DNA of 64,000 bases, taken from Fen-1273 sp963748405 (lineage in GTDB: Bacteria; Bacteroidota; Ignavibacteria; UBA10030; UBA6906). Numbering within the stretch: the stretch's first letter is position 1; the number at the start of each line of letters is the position of its first letter. Both the position numbers and the translations under genes were made by a program. Below, one piece after another: positions 18,889-28,316 of the stretch. Below the pieces are notes generated by a model. The model made no database searches, was not told where the DNA came from, and saw only the letters and a program-made list of their open reading frames with translations. The stretch spans positions 186,001 through 250,000 of the forward strand of contig CAVVIT010000003.1 of NCBI GenBank assembly GCA_963748405.1, given 5' to 3'.

Positions 18889-20145
18889 ATGGAACGCGCC
18901 TTACGTTTTCATATACTGCTCATCGTCATCTCGATATTCCTTGTTGTTCCGCTGAACGCCCAGTGGGTGCAGATCCGTGGAGGAACGGCAATCAATGTCA
19001 CGCATCTCGCCGTAAGCGGATCAAACCTCTATGCCTTCGTCAATTCGCGGTATGACAGCGGCGGGGTGGTCGCCTCGACGGACAACGGCGCGACCTGGTC
19101 CGGATTCGGTACGGCCCAACCGGTCAGGACAGGGACCGCGCTGGCAGCCGTCGGGACGAACATCTTTCAGGCAATCGATGACGGTGGCGCCTATCTTTCG
19201 ACCGACAACGGCGCAAGCTGGAGTACCGTAACTCCGAACTCGGAGTTATATGTCTACACGTTCGCCGGGATCGGCACGAATACCTTTGCCGGAACGCTTC
19301 ACGGCGTCTACGTCTCCACCAACAGCGGGTCGAGCTGGACCCAGGTCGACTCAGGCATGACGCCGGTTCATATCAATGCGCTCCTCGTGAACAATTCAAA
19401 TCTCTTTGCCGCAACGTCCGGTTCCGGGATGTATCTCTCCACGAACAGCGGTGCACGCTGGGCCGCAATAAACACGGGCATGACGGGCACGTACGGTTAT
19501 ATTGACGCTCTGGGCGCCATAGGGTCAAATATCTTCGCCGGTTCGTACGAGACGGGCGTGTTTCTCTCCACGAACAACGGATCCAGCTGGGTCTCCGTAA
19601 GTACAGGTCTTCCCAAGAACATTTCCATATTCTATCAAATCAATGCGCTCGTGTCAAGCGGGACAACTCTTTTTGCGGGCACTTATGGCGCCGGGGTCTA
19701 CATGTCCACGAACAACGGGACAACCTGGACCGCGGCCAACACGGGATTGAAGCACACCGGCATCCATGCCCTCGCTGTCCTGGGGAACTATCTCTTTGCC
19801 GGTGGCGACAGCACCGGAGTCATGCGCCGCCCGCTCTCCGAATTTGCCACCTCCGTGGAAGAACCATCTGCGGGTGTGCCGGCGGAATTCGTTCTCGATC
19901 AGAATTATCCGAATCCGTTCAATCCTGAGACGATTATCCGCTATTCTGTCACTCGACGGTCGCACGTCAGCCTGACGGTGTTCAACGCCCTTGGACAGAC
20001 CGTGTCAACGCTGGTGAACGGGATCGAGGACGCCGGATTTCATGATGTCAGGTTCAACGGAACCGGTCTGGCGAGCGGCGTCTATTTCTACAGGCTTCTG
20101 GCAGAAGGCTCTCTGCAGACGCGCAGGCTTCTGCTGGTGAAGTGA
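18889..20145 (+). CDS. T9SS-exported propeller-repeat protein
   Basis: Surface protein of 418 residues: signal peptide (about 1-25, ending LNAQW), seven propeller-type repeats (GSNLYAF, STDNGATW, GTNTFAGTLHGVYVSTNSG and so on), then a type IX sorting domain (VLDQNYPNPFNPET, ALGQTVSTLV, ASGVYFYRLL). The start has AGGAG ten bases upstream. It is followed by a terminator hairpin at 20191, so it is probably a single-gene unit. It closely resembles the neighbours on both sides, pointing to tandem duplication. The function is unknown; adhesion or polymer binding is a guess from architecture. Confidence 0.88.
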   Translation: MERALRFHILLIVISIFLVVPLNAQWVQIRGGTAINVTHLAVSGSNLYAFVNSRYDSGGVVASTDNGATWSGFGTAQPVRTGTALAAVGTNIFQAIDDGGAYLSTDNGASWSTVTPNSELYVYTFAGIGTNTFAGTLHGVYVSTNSGSSWTQVDSGMTPVHINALLVNNSNLFAATSGSGMYLSTNSGARWAAINTGMTGTYGYIDALGAIGSNIFAGSYETGVFLSTNNGSSWVSVSTGLPKNISIFYQINALVSSGTTLFAGTYGAGVYMSTNNGTTWTAANTGLKHTGIHALAVLGNYLFAGGDSTGVMRRPLSEFATSVEEPSAGVPAEFVLDQNYPNPFNPETIIRYSVTRRSHVSLTVFNALGQTVSTLVNGIEDAGFHDVRFNGTGLASGVYFYRLLAEGSLQTRRLLLVK

Positions 20146-20190
20146 AGAGGAGCCCGGCTGTTTCCGAGACACCGGGCAATCTTTCGGGGG

Positions 20191-20221
20191 GAACGCCCCC
20201 TCCTGCTTCGGGGGGGCGTTC
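20191..20221 (+). terminator. GC-rich terminator-like hairpin
   Basis: GAACGCCCCC pairs with GGGGGGCGTTC around a TCCTGCTTCG loop, 46 bases after the stop of the propeller gene. No long U-run follows (ATTGTC). Confidence 0.6.
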
Positions 20222-20291
20222 ATTGTCATGCGCTCCGATCTACGTTGAGAGAACAAGCAACAGGATTCCATACTCCACATACAGGGGATTT

Positions 20292-22583
20292 ATGCCGACA
20301 CTCCGCAATTTCGTACTGATCGCTGCAGTAATTCTCGGTTCGGGCCTGTCTCACGCCCAGTGGATCCAGACAGGTTATCCGCTTTCAACAGTAAGCTGCC
20401 TGGTGGCAAAAGAGGGGAATCTTTTCGCGGGGACGTGGGGCTACGGAGTGTATCGGTCGACCGACGGCGGAGGGAACTGGAATGCAGTGAACAATGGACT
20501 CCCTGCGCCGTTCTACGGGGCATACGTCTACTCTCTCGCCGTCGTTCCTTCGTCTTCGGGACCGGGAACGAATCTCTTTGCGGGATTGGAAGAAGGGGGT
20601 ATCTGGCGATCTACCGATGACGGCGATAGCTGGGAATGGGTCTTCCCCGGCGGAGTTCTGGGCCAGCACAACTACAGCATATTCCGGCTCGGGGTTGCGG
20701 GAAGCACAATCGTTGCCGGAGTACGTCAGTCAGGGTTCGATAACGGCGTGTATCGGTCGGTCAATGACGGGGGAACCTGGACAAGCAGCAACAGCGGGTT
20801 CGCGACGGCTGCCGATTCGAACATCAGCAGCTTTGCGTCCATAACCTCGGGCGGGACGACATATCTGTATGCCGGGACTGACGGAGGAGCATTCATGTCC
20901 GCAAGCGGTGGAGCCGCGTGGACGCGCATCTCGAGCGGGCTCCCTGCGGGACAGGTCTCGTCATTCGCTGCGACACCGGGGACGGGAAGCGGCCTGAATA
21001 TCGATCTGTTCGCCGGAGTATACCAGGCCGGAGTCTATCGTTCCACGGACAACGGCTCGAGCTGGACTCAGGCAACAAACGGGTTCGCATGGGAAGGCAC
21101 CAGCTTCGGCCCCGCGCTGTATGTCGACGCATTCGCGGCCAGCCCCGGTCCCGGCGGAACCGCGGGGAATGTCTTTGCCGCCTCATTCCCGAGCGTCTAT
21201 GTTTCGACGGACAATGGCGATCAGTGGTGGGACACAGGGTGGCCCGTTGATAGCGCAAGTACACCCGGCGTCCTCTGCTTGAACGGAGATTTGCTCTACG
21301 CCGGCGGGATCGGAATCTGGAAATACCCCGCCGCGATTGACACAAGTTGGGCCGTACAAGTAAGCGGCACCGCAGACACGCTTCTGGCGGTCATGGCGGT
21401 TGATAACAACGTCGTCTGGGCCTCCGGCAAGAATGGCGGAGTATTCCTTACGACAAACGGCGGCGGCATCTGGAAATCCGCGGGGGGAGGAACGCTCGGA
21501 TCCGGCACGGTGAACGCCGTGGAAGCTCGCGATGCGAACAATGCCTTTGTCGCCGTATTCTCAAATAACACCGGCAATATTTTCAAGACGTCGAATGGCG
21601 GGTCTTCGTGGGCATCCGTGTCGACACAGAACGGGGTCGCAATCGGCGGGATACAGATGAGGACTTCCCTGGAAGGGTATGCCGTCGGCACCCCGACAGG
21701 AACCAAATGGACAGTCCTCAAGACCACCGACGGCGGGGGTACGTGGAACAGCCTTGCGACAGCGCCTGCGGAGGACAGCCTGACGGCCCTGGCGATGGGC
21801 TATTATGGACCGTATCCTGTCCGGCCCCTGGGCGTCCAGCTCCTCGGCAACACGCTCTGGTTCGGAACCATTTCCGGCGCGGTATACCGTTCGACTGACC
21901 TCGGTGTAACATGGTCTACTGCGACCAGCACCGTCCCCCTCGGTGGTCTTCATTTCAACTCGCTGACTGCCGGTCTCTCCGGAGGCTTGATTCGCGATTC
22001 CATCCGGAGCACTTCAAACGGGGGCGTATCGTGGGCTACGGCAAACCCGGCAGGGGGCCAGGAGGTAACATGTATCTCCGGATTGGGGAATGAATTCTGG
22101 GCCACGACCGACAAGAGTATCGCATACACAAACAACTCCGGGGGGAGCTGGTCGTACTTCACACCGGGTCACTGGGGGATTATTGCCCCCCTGAATGCCC
22201 TGGCGTTCTCCCCGGCGGGTTCACAAATAAACGGCTGGGCTGTCGGGGACTCGGGGATGATACTTCACTATCGCCGCACCGGGGTGGCATCTGCCTCAGG
22301 AGCCGGCAATTCTGTGCCCTCCGCGTTCGCACTTTCTCAGAACTATCCCAATCCGTTTAACCCGTCAACGGTCATACGCTACGCCCTGCCGGGTCGGTCG
22401 CACGTCGTCATCGCGCTTTTTAACACACTCGGCCAGCACGTGGCAACGCTTGTGAATGGTGATCTCGAGGCGGGTAATCATGAAGTCAGATTCGACGGCT
22501 CCAACCTGGCGAGCGGCGTGTATTACTATCGCATCCAGGCGGGAGGTTTTGTTCAAACGAAACACATGCTCTTCATCCGTTGA
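20292..22583 (+). CDS. T9SS-exported propeller-repeat (YCF48-like) protein
   Basis: Surface protein of 763 residues. A signal peptide (about 1-24, ending SHAQW) is followed by two repeat blocks. The first resembles its neighbour (STDGGGNWNAVNNGL, LFAGVYQAGVYRSTDNG). The second, from about residue 350, has longer YCF48-type repeats (WASGKNGGVFLTTNGG, GTISGAVYRSTDLGVTW). The C terminus is a type IX sorting domain (ALSQNYPNPFNPST, TLGQHVATLV, ASGVYYYRIQ). The ATG at 20292 has AGGGGA close upstream; the longer frame from 20142 overlaps the previous gene and is rejected. A strong terminator follows. Confidence 0.87.
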   Translation: MPTLRNFVLIAAVILGSGLSHAQWIQTGYPLSTVSCLVAKEGNLFAGTWGYGVYRSTDGGGNWNAVNNGLPAPFYGAYVYSLAVVPSSSGPGTNLFAGLEEGGIWRSTDDGDSWEWVFPGGVLGQHNYSIFRLGVAGSTIVAGVRQSGFDNGVYRSVNDGGTWTSSNSGFATAADSNISSFASITSGGTTYLYAGTDGGAFMSASGGAAWTRISSGLPAGQVSSFAATPGTGSGLNIDLFAGVYQAGVYRSTDNGSSWTQATNGFAWEGTSFGPALYVDAFAASPGPGGTAGNVFAASFPSVYVSTDNGDQWWDTGWPVDSASTPGVLCLNGDLLYAGGIGIWKYPAAIDTSWAVQVSGTADTLLAVMAVDNNVVWASGKNGGVFLTTNGGGIWKSAGGGTLGSGTVNAVEARDANNAFVAVFSNNTGNIFKTSNGGSSWASVSTQNGVAIGGIQMRTSLEGYAVGTPTGTKWTVLKTTDGGGTWNSLATAPAEDSLTALAMGYYGPYPVRPLGVQLLGNTLWFGTISGAVYRSTDLGVTWSTATSTVPLGGLHFNSLTAGLSGGLIRDSIRSTSNGGVSWATANPAGGQEVTCISGLGNEFWATTDKSIAYTNNSGGSWSYFTPGHWGIIAPLNALAFSPAGSQINGWAVGDSGMILHYRRTGVASASGAGNSVPSAFALSQNYPNPFNPSTVIRYALPGRSHVVIALFNTLGQHVATLVNGDLEAGNHEVRFDGSNLASGVYYYRIQAGGFVQTKHMLFIR

Positions 22584-22609
22584 ATCCTGCCATGATGAGT
22601 CGCGAACGA

Positions 22610-22637
22610 GCCCCGGCATCACATGCCGGGGCTTTTC
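22610..22637 (+). terminator. Intrinsic terminator
   Basis: AGCCCCGGCAT (22610-22620) pairs with ATGCCGGGGCT and is followed by TTTCGTTT, 26 bases after the propeller gene stop. The same hairpin with one changed base recurs at 48809-48833. Confidence 0.85.
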
Positions 22638-22771
22638 GTTTCAGGTTACGGAGCTTACAACACACCCCGATTGCACGTTTTACGTCCAATGAATATATTC
22701 GATCATGCCGACCAACGCCCGAGGTCCGGCCGCAGACGACTCTGTCCACATTAACCTCCTCCACTCATACC

Positions 22772-23296
22772 ATGACAAAAACGACTCTGCTGGTTCTGGT
22801 TATTGCGACGTCGTTCTTCGCGGGTTTCGCGTCAAAAACGATGCTCACGCAGCAAAAGGAGGCACAGGGAACGAAGAAGGTAACGGGCATAGGGGGCATT
22901 TTTTTCAAATGCAAAGATCCTCAGAAGATGAAAGAATGGTATCAGGCGCATCTTGGTCTGAACACCAACCAATACGGGGCAATCTTCGAGTGGTATCAAG
23001 GGGCGGACAGCACAAGAAAGGGATTTACGACGTGGAGCCCTTTCAAAGAAACAACCAGGTACTTTGAGCCTTCGACAAAAGACTTTATGATAAACTACAG
23101 GGTTGTCGATTTAGAAGCACTTGCACGGGAATTAACAAAAGGCGGAGTGAGCATCGTCGACACTATCGAGACTTACGACTACGGTAAATTCGTGCATATT
23201 CTTGATCCAGAGGGAAACAAGGTCGAACTGTGGGAACCGAATGACATCGCGTATGAACGATTGGGGGAACAACTTCACAGTAAGACAACAAAATAA
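22772..23296 (+). CDS. VOC/glyoxalase-fold protein with N-terminal membrane or signal segment
   Basis: A 174-residue protein. Residues about 4-22 are hydrophobic (TLLVLVIATSFFAGFA), either an anchor or an uncleaved signal. The VOC domain spans about 38-160, with IGGIFFKCKDP...YQAHLGL at its start and DYGKFVHILDPEGNKVELWEP at its end; the glutamate in VELWEP is the usual metal ligand. Such proteins bind small molecules or catalyse glyoxalase-like steps; no substrate can be assigned. It is followed 11 bases later by a reductase-fold gene in the same direction, so they probably form an operon. This stretch is less GC-rich than its surroundings. Confidence 0.8.
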   Translation: MTKTTLLVLVIATSFFAGFASKTMLTQQKEAQGTKKVTGIGGIFFKCKDPQKMKEWYQAHLGLNTNQYGAIFEWYQGADSTRKGFTTWSPFKETTRYFEPSTKDFMINYRVVDLEALARELTKGGVSIVDTIETYDYGKFVHILDPEGNKVELWEPNDIAYERLGEQLHSKTTK

Positions 23297-23307
23297 AAGA
23301 CAGCGTT

Positions 23308-23868
23308 ATGGCAAAGCTCATTGCAGCAATCAACATGTCACTTGACGGGATTTGCGACCACACCGCGGGGATCTCAGACGACGAAATCCTGCAACATTAT
23401 ACTGAGCTATTACGTAATGCCGGCGCCATTATATTCGGAAGGATAACTTATCAGCTTATGGAAAGTTATTGGCCGTCTATCGTCGTCCATCCTACCGGCA
23501 ACAAACCAACGGATGACTTTGCACGAGCAATAGACAATATTGCAAAGATTGTGTACTCCCGTACCCTGCATGACGTGGATTGGAACAATGCAACACTGCG
23601 AAAGGAAGTTATTCGAGAAGAGGTTATGGAACTCAAGAAACGAGCGGGTAAGGACATTGTAGTCGGCAGCCCGAGCTTGATTGAAGCCCTGGCGGATCTT
23701 ACCGTAATCGATGAATACCAGCTCAGCATTCAGCCCATGGTCCTGGGGAGCGGCCTGCCATTATTCAAGAGCGTCAAGAAGAGAATCGATCTACGCCTTT
23801 CAAGAACCAAGACATTTGGCTGTGGTGCGGTGACTCTTTACTATGAGCCGACAAACATGCAAACGTGA
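23308..23868 (+). CDS. RibD/dihydrofolate-reductase-fold protein
   Basis: Cytoplasmic protein of 186 residues of the RibD C-terminal/DHFR fold. It starts KLIAAINMSLDGICD and has the nucleotide-binding segments IIFGRITYQLMESYWP, KIVYSRTL and DIVVGSPSLIEAL, ending with the strand VTLYYEP. Members of this family include many uncharacterised NADPH-binding reductases. It is the second gene of a VOC-reductase-reductase run, overlapping the next frame by a few bases. Confidence 0.82.
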   Translation: MAKLIAAINMSLDGICDHTAGISDDEILQHYTELLRNAGAIIFGRITYQLMESYWPSIVVHPTGNKPTDDFARAIDNIAKIVYSRTLHDVDWNNATLRKEVIREEVMELKKRAGKDIVVGSPSLIEALADLTVIDEYQLSIQPMVLGSGLPLFKSVKKRIDLRLSRTKTFGCGAVTLYYEPTNMQT

Positions 23869-23873
23869 TCTCG

Positions 23874-24467
23874 ATGAGACAAATAATCGTTTTGTCGTTC
23901 ATTACATTAGATGGAGTGATGCAAGCACCGGGCGGGCCCGAAGAAGATATATCGGGCGGTTTCACATACGGCGGCTGGGTTGCACCGTATGGCGACGACG
24001 TTTTTGGCAAGGTCATGAAACGACAGATGAAATCTGCGGACCTCCTCCTGGGCAGAAAAACATTTGAGATGTTTGCCCACTTCTGGCCGGACCATGAACA
24101 TGGATGGCCGGGTATCAATGATGTAACAAAATACGTCATGTCCAAGACTATGAAAGAGTCGGAGTGGGCGAATTCCGTCTTCCTCGACAACGTGACAGAT
24201 ATCGAGAACCTCAAAAACTCAGAAGGTTCTGACATTCAAGTGCACGGCAGTGGTGAGCTCGTTCAGCTGCTCTTCAGGAACGACCTGGTGGACGAACTAT
24301 GGCTCAAAATTCACCCCGTGACTCTTGGCGAAGGAAAGAAGTTGTTTCGCGATGGCACCATTCCGGCAGCATTTACATTGACAGAGAGCTGTGTTACAAC
24401 AACCGGAGTTATTATTGCCAATTACAGGCGGGCCGGACAAGTCAAGACGGGGACTATCGGGTCTTAA
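23874..24467 (+). CDS. RibD/dihydrofolate-reductase-fold protein, second copy
   Basis: A 197-residue paralogue of the preceding gene: IIVLSFITLDGVMQAPGGPEE at the N terminus, LLLGRKTFEMFAHFWP, KYVMSKTM and the glycine-rich QVHGSGELVQLL. It contains the tryptophan-rich segment typical of the YyaP/YwjB group. I prefer the ATG at 23874 (MRQIIV); an ATG three codons earlier overlaps the previous stop. Two such genes in tandem after a VOC protein suggest a small stress or xenobiotic-reduction operon, which is inference. Confidence 0.8.
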   Translation: MRQIIVLSFITLDGVMQAPGGPEEDISGGFTYGGWVAPYGDDVFGKVMKRQMKSADLLLGRKTFEMFAHFWPDHEHGWPGINDVTKYVMSKTMKESEWANSVFLDNVTDIENLKNSEGSDIQVHGSGELVQLLFRNDLVDELWLKIHPVTLGEGKKLFRDGTIPAAFTLTESCVTTTGVIIANYRRAGQVKTGTIGS

Positions 24468-24489
24468 GCGGGCTATGTGGAGGAAAGGG

Positions 24490-24612
24490 CGATCTCACAA
24501 AGGCCATCCGACGGATATGGACTGATTGTCCGGTAGTTTGCCTGTAGAAGTACACCCCGCCGGCGAGACAAGAACCGTCAAAACGCACGTTGTGAAATCC
24601 TGCATCCTCGAT
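24490..24612 (-). pseudogene. Relic of a type IX sorting domain
   Basis: The minus strand reads IEDAGFHNVRFDG, GGVYFYRQTTG and RRMAFVR, clearly the last 40 residues of a sorting domain (compare IEDAGFHDVRFNG ... ASGVYFYR in the gene at 18889). Nothing recognisable remains upstream, so a whole surface-protein gene has been lost here. It occupies the gap between the reductase gene and the GT2 fusion gene. Confidence 0.65.
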
Positions 24613-24662
24613 ACAGTCTTCCGTTGGGCATCTGCGTATCACCCGTGATCCCCGACAACCCG

Positions 24663-27600
24663 TTACAGGACCTCGCCCACCCTCCCCGTTCGCTTCAATA
24701 CTCCCCAGCCGACGAGTTGACCTCTGAGTGCTGCACCAATTGATTTGAACAGCACCCAGTACATCATCTGCCTGTAGCTGAATCGCTGCGGGATGAGAAG
24801 CCACAACCTTCCGAGTCGTTCCCTCTCAAAGCTGAAGGCAACAACCCCTCCGACAGCGTCAGCGAGAAGGAAGACGAGATAATATCCGAGCACCTGGAGA
24901 CCGTTGCCGGTGATCAATGCCAGGATCATGGCAACATCTGCAAGAGGCGAAAGAAACGGCATGATGATCTGGAAGACGAGGGCGTTCGGAAGGGCAACAA
25001 GCCCGAGTGAGCCATACTGGGGGTTGAACAGCGCATCGCGATGCTTCCAGAGGCTTTGCATGATACCGAACGTCCAGCGAAATCGCTGCTTGAAGAACAT
25101 CTTCAGGGTTTCGGGGGCTTCCGTGCGCGCAATCGCCGTGCTGGCGTATCGGACTCTGGCTCCGGAGCGGAGGAGGCGTATCGTGAGATCACAATCCTCT
25201 GCCAGAGTGTCATCCGTGAAGCCGCCCGCCTTGAGAACCGCGGCTTTCCTGAACAGGCCGATCGCACCCGGCACTATGGTGATGCAATTCATCAGGTCAA
25301 ACGCACGCCTGTCAAAATTCTGGCTGGTGATATACTCAATGGCCTGCCACCTCGTGATCAGGCCTGCTTCGTTCCCGACCTTGACGTTCCCGGCAACTGC
25401 TCCGACAGACGGATCGGCAAAGTACTTCATCATGATGCCAACGACATCGGAGTCCAGATTCGTATCGGCATCCACGCACAGGACGTAGTCGCCTGCCGCC
25501 TTTTGTAAACCAAGATTCAGCGCCGTCGACTTGCCTCCGTTACTCTTGGTTACCACGCTTACCCGGGGGTCAGCGGCAAAGGCATCGCTGACAAGGGCGT
25601 ACGTCCTGTCCCGGGAACCGTCGTCAACAAATACCACTTCCAGGTTGGGGTAGCTGGACTTCAACAGGGCGTGAACAGTCTTGACAGCATCAACCTCCTC
25701 GTTATACGCCGGGACGATGATGCTGACCAGCGGCTCGCGGGAAAGCGCCGCCCCACTATCCCTCGATGAGGCTCTCCTCTGGAGAAACGCGAGAACTCCC
25801 ATGACAGCCATTCTCCCGACGGAAAGGACGATACCGACAAGAAAGAATGCGAAAAGGACGTGCGTGCCCCAGTAGACACCTTCGACGATCCACCAGTTCG
25901 CCTCTGCGACGATGCGATCCGCAGGAAGCGCAAGCGGCGGCATCACTTCGTCACGTGTCTTGCCAATCAGACCGGAGACCGTCGTAAAGGTATACCCCTG
26001 ATCCCTGAAATAGCGGATAATCCGGGGTAACGCTTCCACCGTTTGCGACCGGTCACCTCCAGCGTCGTGGAGCAGGACGACATTGCCGAGACTCTGCTGC
26101 GCGATGATCCGTCCGAGGATCGTATCTGCACTGATCCCTTTCTGCCAGTCTTCGGGATCGATCGACTCACCGACCGTAAGGTACCCATCCTGTTTCGCTT
26201 CCTCGACGGGCACAAGTTCCTCGGACGTTTGCGGCTCCGAATCGGCGTTATACGGAGGGCGGAAGAGAAGCGTCGTGTGGCCCGTCAGGCTTTCGATGAT
26301 CCGCCTTGTGGCGTTCAGCTCAAGTTCTGTCCGCTCCGGGCTGACCTCGGCCAGGTTGGGATGCGTGAACGTGTGGTTGCCGATCTCATGGCCTTCGTCA
26401 TAGATCCGCCTGACGAGCTGCACGTTATTTTCCGCGTTCACGCCGATCAGGAAAAACGCTGCGGGAATGCGTTCTTCGTTCAGGATATCCAGAATCCGGG
26501 GCGTATACGACGCGTCCGGACCGTCATCGAACGTCAGCACAACCTTCCTGTCGGCTTTCCCGAATCTCTTGATAACATACGACGATGGCAGATCGATATA
26601 CTCCTGCCCGGTGATGAAGTTTTCTCCGGGATCAAACTTCACTTCAATATTTCCCGGCTCCGGTGACGCAACAAGGTCGAGGATCTCGCCTTCACCGATA
26701 TAATCCACGTTCGTGGACGCCGCCGACCTGCGAAGCGAATCGAACTCAAACGGGGCGTGTGCCAGGCCGCTGTCGCTTATGTCTCTCGCATAGAACTGCC
26801 AGAGACGAGGGTCCTCCGATCCAAGACGCCACAAGGCAAAGCCGCCTACGCCGTAGCGGCTTGCGGTGCGCATTCCATTGAACGCCGTCGCAGCATCCGT
26901 AAACCAGACAGTATGGAGCGAGTCGTTGTCGTCCGAGTACGTGAAGCTGAGATTGTAATCAGCCGGATCGAACGTGATATTCCCGCCCGACTCCGCTGCC
27001 GTGACAAGCGCCTCCTGGTATGTCACGTCGATTCCTTCGCTTCCCAGCGGCCAATCGTAGCCGTACCCGGCAAGTCCGAGGATCAGTTTCTCCGGTGGCA
27101 TGACCCCCGTCATGCGGTCGACAATCGATTCTACCCAGCCATGCCCGGCCACCGGGCCGGCAGAGCCCGTGGAGGAATGCTGGTCGTACGCCATAATAAC
27201 GAGATAGTCGTTGTACCTCTCCAACTTGTGCGGATCGTAGTCCGAATTGAACGGCGGGATGTCCTGCGTGACGAGAAACCCACGCCGGTGAGCCTCGTCG
27301 TACAGCTCCTTTTGAAATGCGATTAGATGCTCGTCGCTCGTTTCAGTCAGGTCCTCGAAGTCAATATTGACGCCCTGCAGGTTGTTCTGAGCAAGGACAT
27401 TGAGTATGCTGTAGACGCATCTCCGACGGCGCTCCGGAGACTCAATGATCCTGTGAACGTTTGCACCATTCCAGCGCTCATTGAAGTAATTCGATACCAT
27501 CGGGCATACGCGAACGCCATGCCGGCGCATAAGGTCGAGCGCGGTGAGATCGATCTCCGGCACGACGGTGTCGACGGAATCCGCAACAAACAGCCACTCA

Positions 27601-28013
27601 GGAAAGACGATATTCATCCGGTCAATATTCTTCCGCAGGGAGGAATATGACTCCGCGTCCCAGTTCACGTAGAAACCCGCCCGTACCTCACCGCCCAGGG
27701 CGCCCCGGGAAACGGCGACATGCCGCGCATGCCGGAGCGAATCAAGCATAGCCAGGTGTTTGGCGGCAATCTGGAACTGCGCGTTCTGTTTTGAGGTGAG
27801 GATAAGAGGGTCGTCACGATCCAGGACCCTCTTGTACACTTCATTAGGATTGACCAGCTTCGGCAGAATCGTCGTGGTCTTCCTGGCGACGGCGACCAGC
27901 GCCACGATCAACGCCAGGGAGGCGAAAAAGCCAAGCACCCTGGCAAGCCAGACGAACCTCGTCCAGCGCCTGCCAGTTGAACTGAAGAATATCGGCCGTG
28001 CCTGAGGGGTCAT
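24663..28013 (-). CDS. GH18 - polysaccharide deacetylase - GT2 synthase fusion
   Basis: Membrane protein of 1116 residues combining three enzyme modules of N-acetylglucosamine polymers. After one membrane segment (about 20-43) comes a GH18-like domain (about 110-410; NIDFEDL with D218 and E220). Next is a NodB-type deacetylase (about 488-685; TFDDGPD 494-500, metal ligands H547 and H551 in GNHTFTH, RPPYNAD 585-591, LLHDAG 647-652). Two membrane segments precede a processive GT2 domain (about 760-1060; VDDGS 796-800, DAD 848-850, EDCD 939-942, QRFRW 976-980) and C-terminal membrane helices. The GT2 motifs are those of chitin, hyaluronan and poly-GlcNAc synthases. Polymerisation, de-N-acetylation and trimming of an exported polysaccharide by a single polypeptide is the natural reading. 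It is transcribed alone. Confidence 0.92.
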   Translation of the reverse strand: MTPQARPIFFSSTGRRWTRFVWLARVLGFFASLALIVALVAVARKTTTILPKLVNPNEVYKRVLDRDDPLILTSKQNAQFQIAAKHLAMLDSLRHARHVAVSRGALGGEVRAGFYVNWDAESYSSLRKNIDRMNIVFPEWLFVADSVDTVVPEIDLTALDLMRRHGVRVCPMVSNYFNERWNGANVHRIIESPERRRRCVYSILNVLAQNNLQGVNIDFEDLTETSDEHLIAFQKELYDEAHRRGFLVTQDIPPFNSDYDPHKLERYNDYLVIMAYDQHSSTGSAGPVAGHGWVESIVDRMTGVMPPEKLILGLAGYGYDWPLGSEGIDVTYQEALVTAAESGGNITFDPADYNLSFTYSDDNDSLHTVWFTDAATAFNGMRTASRYGVGGFALWRLGSEDPRLWQFYARDISDSGLAHAPFEFDSLRRSAASTNVDYIGEGEILDLVASPEPGNIEVKFDPGENFITGQEYIDLPSSYVIKRFGKADRKVVLTFDDGPDASYTPRILDILNEERIPAAFFLIGVNAENNVQLVRRIYDEGHEIGNHTFTHPNLAEVSPERTELELNATRRIIESLTGHTTLLFRPPYNADSEPQTSEELVPVEEAKQDGYLTVGESIDPEDWQKGISADTILGRIIAQQSLGNVVLLHDAGGDRSQTVEALPRIIRYFRDQGYTFTTVSGLIGKTRDEVMPPLALPADRIVAEANWWIVEGVYWGTHVLFAFFLVGIVLSVGRMAVMGVLAFLQRRASSRDSGAALSREPLVSIIVPAYNEEVDAVKTVHALLKSSYPNLEVVFVDDGSRDRTYALVSDAFAADPRVSVVTKSNGGKSTALNLGLQKAAGDYVLCVDADTNLDSDVVGIMMKYFADPSVGAVAGNVKVGNEAGLITRWQAIEYITSQNFDRRAFDLMNCITIVPGAIGLFRKAAVLKAGGFTDDTLAEDCDLTIRLLRSGARVRYASTAIARTEAPETLKMFFKQRFRWTFGIMQSLWKHRDALFNPQYGSLGLVALPNALVFQIIMPFLSPLADVAMILALITGNGLQVLGYYLVFLLADAVGGVVAFSFERERLGRLWLLIPQRFSYRQMMYWVLFKSIGAALRGQLVGWGVLKRTGRVGEVL

Positions 28014-28019
28014 TGCAGC

Positions 28020-28166
28020 TTAAAGAGAGGTTTGCTCCGTTTGGAGTGAAGAACGCCCGAGGTCCTTCTTCCAATCAAATTCAGGCTTTTTGTCTGGAAA
28101 GGCAAGCCGTGCGGCATCACCTTTGAACGTCTCCAGTTTGGCAAACACCGGACTTACCACACACAT
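28020..28166 (-). CDS. Possible small protein upstream of the synthase fusion
   Basis: A 48-codon frame (MCVVSPVFAKLETFKGDAA then FPDKKPEFDWKKDLG) ends seven bases before the fusion gene start. Codon choice looks gene-like, but there is no ribosome-binding site and the start overlaps the left edge of a dispersed repeat. It could be a leader peptide, a relic or chance. Confidence 0.25.
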   Translation of the reverse strand: MCVVSPVFAKLETFKGDAARLAFPDKKPEFDWKKDLGRSSLQTEQTSL

Positions 28167-28167
28167 G

Positions 28168-28262
28168 GTGAGAGAGAGGCGGGTGGGTCAACTAGAAAGC
28201 CCCGGAAGGTATTGGCTCCCAGGGCTTTCTGAATCGGGGCGGACGGCGGCCGCAGCGAACCT
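28168..28262 (-). repeat. Dispersed tRNA-3'-end/hairpin repeat, copy 1
   Basis: A hairpin (AGAAAGCCCCGGAAG against CAGGGCTTTCT) is followed by GGGGCGGACGGCGGCCGCAG and CGAACC. The copy at 32660 shares both the GAGAGAGAGGCGGG leader and this body. The GGGGCGGACGG block equals the 3' end of the tRNA-Asp fragment at 53763. Confidence 0.7.
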
Positions 28263-28316
28263 TGCTGGTGCTGGGGGCGCCCTTAGATCGCCTTTCAAGC
28301 AAACGAGCAAATCACG

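Noticed and set aside
26043..26666. Plus-strand open frame (207 codons) inside the GH18-NodB-GT2 gene
   Set aside because: Lies antisense to the NodB catalytic motifs; no recognisable domain.
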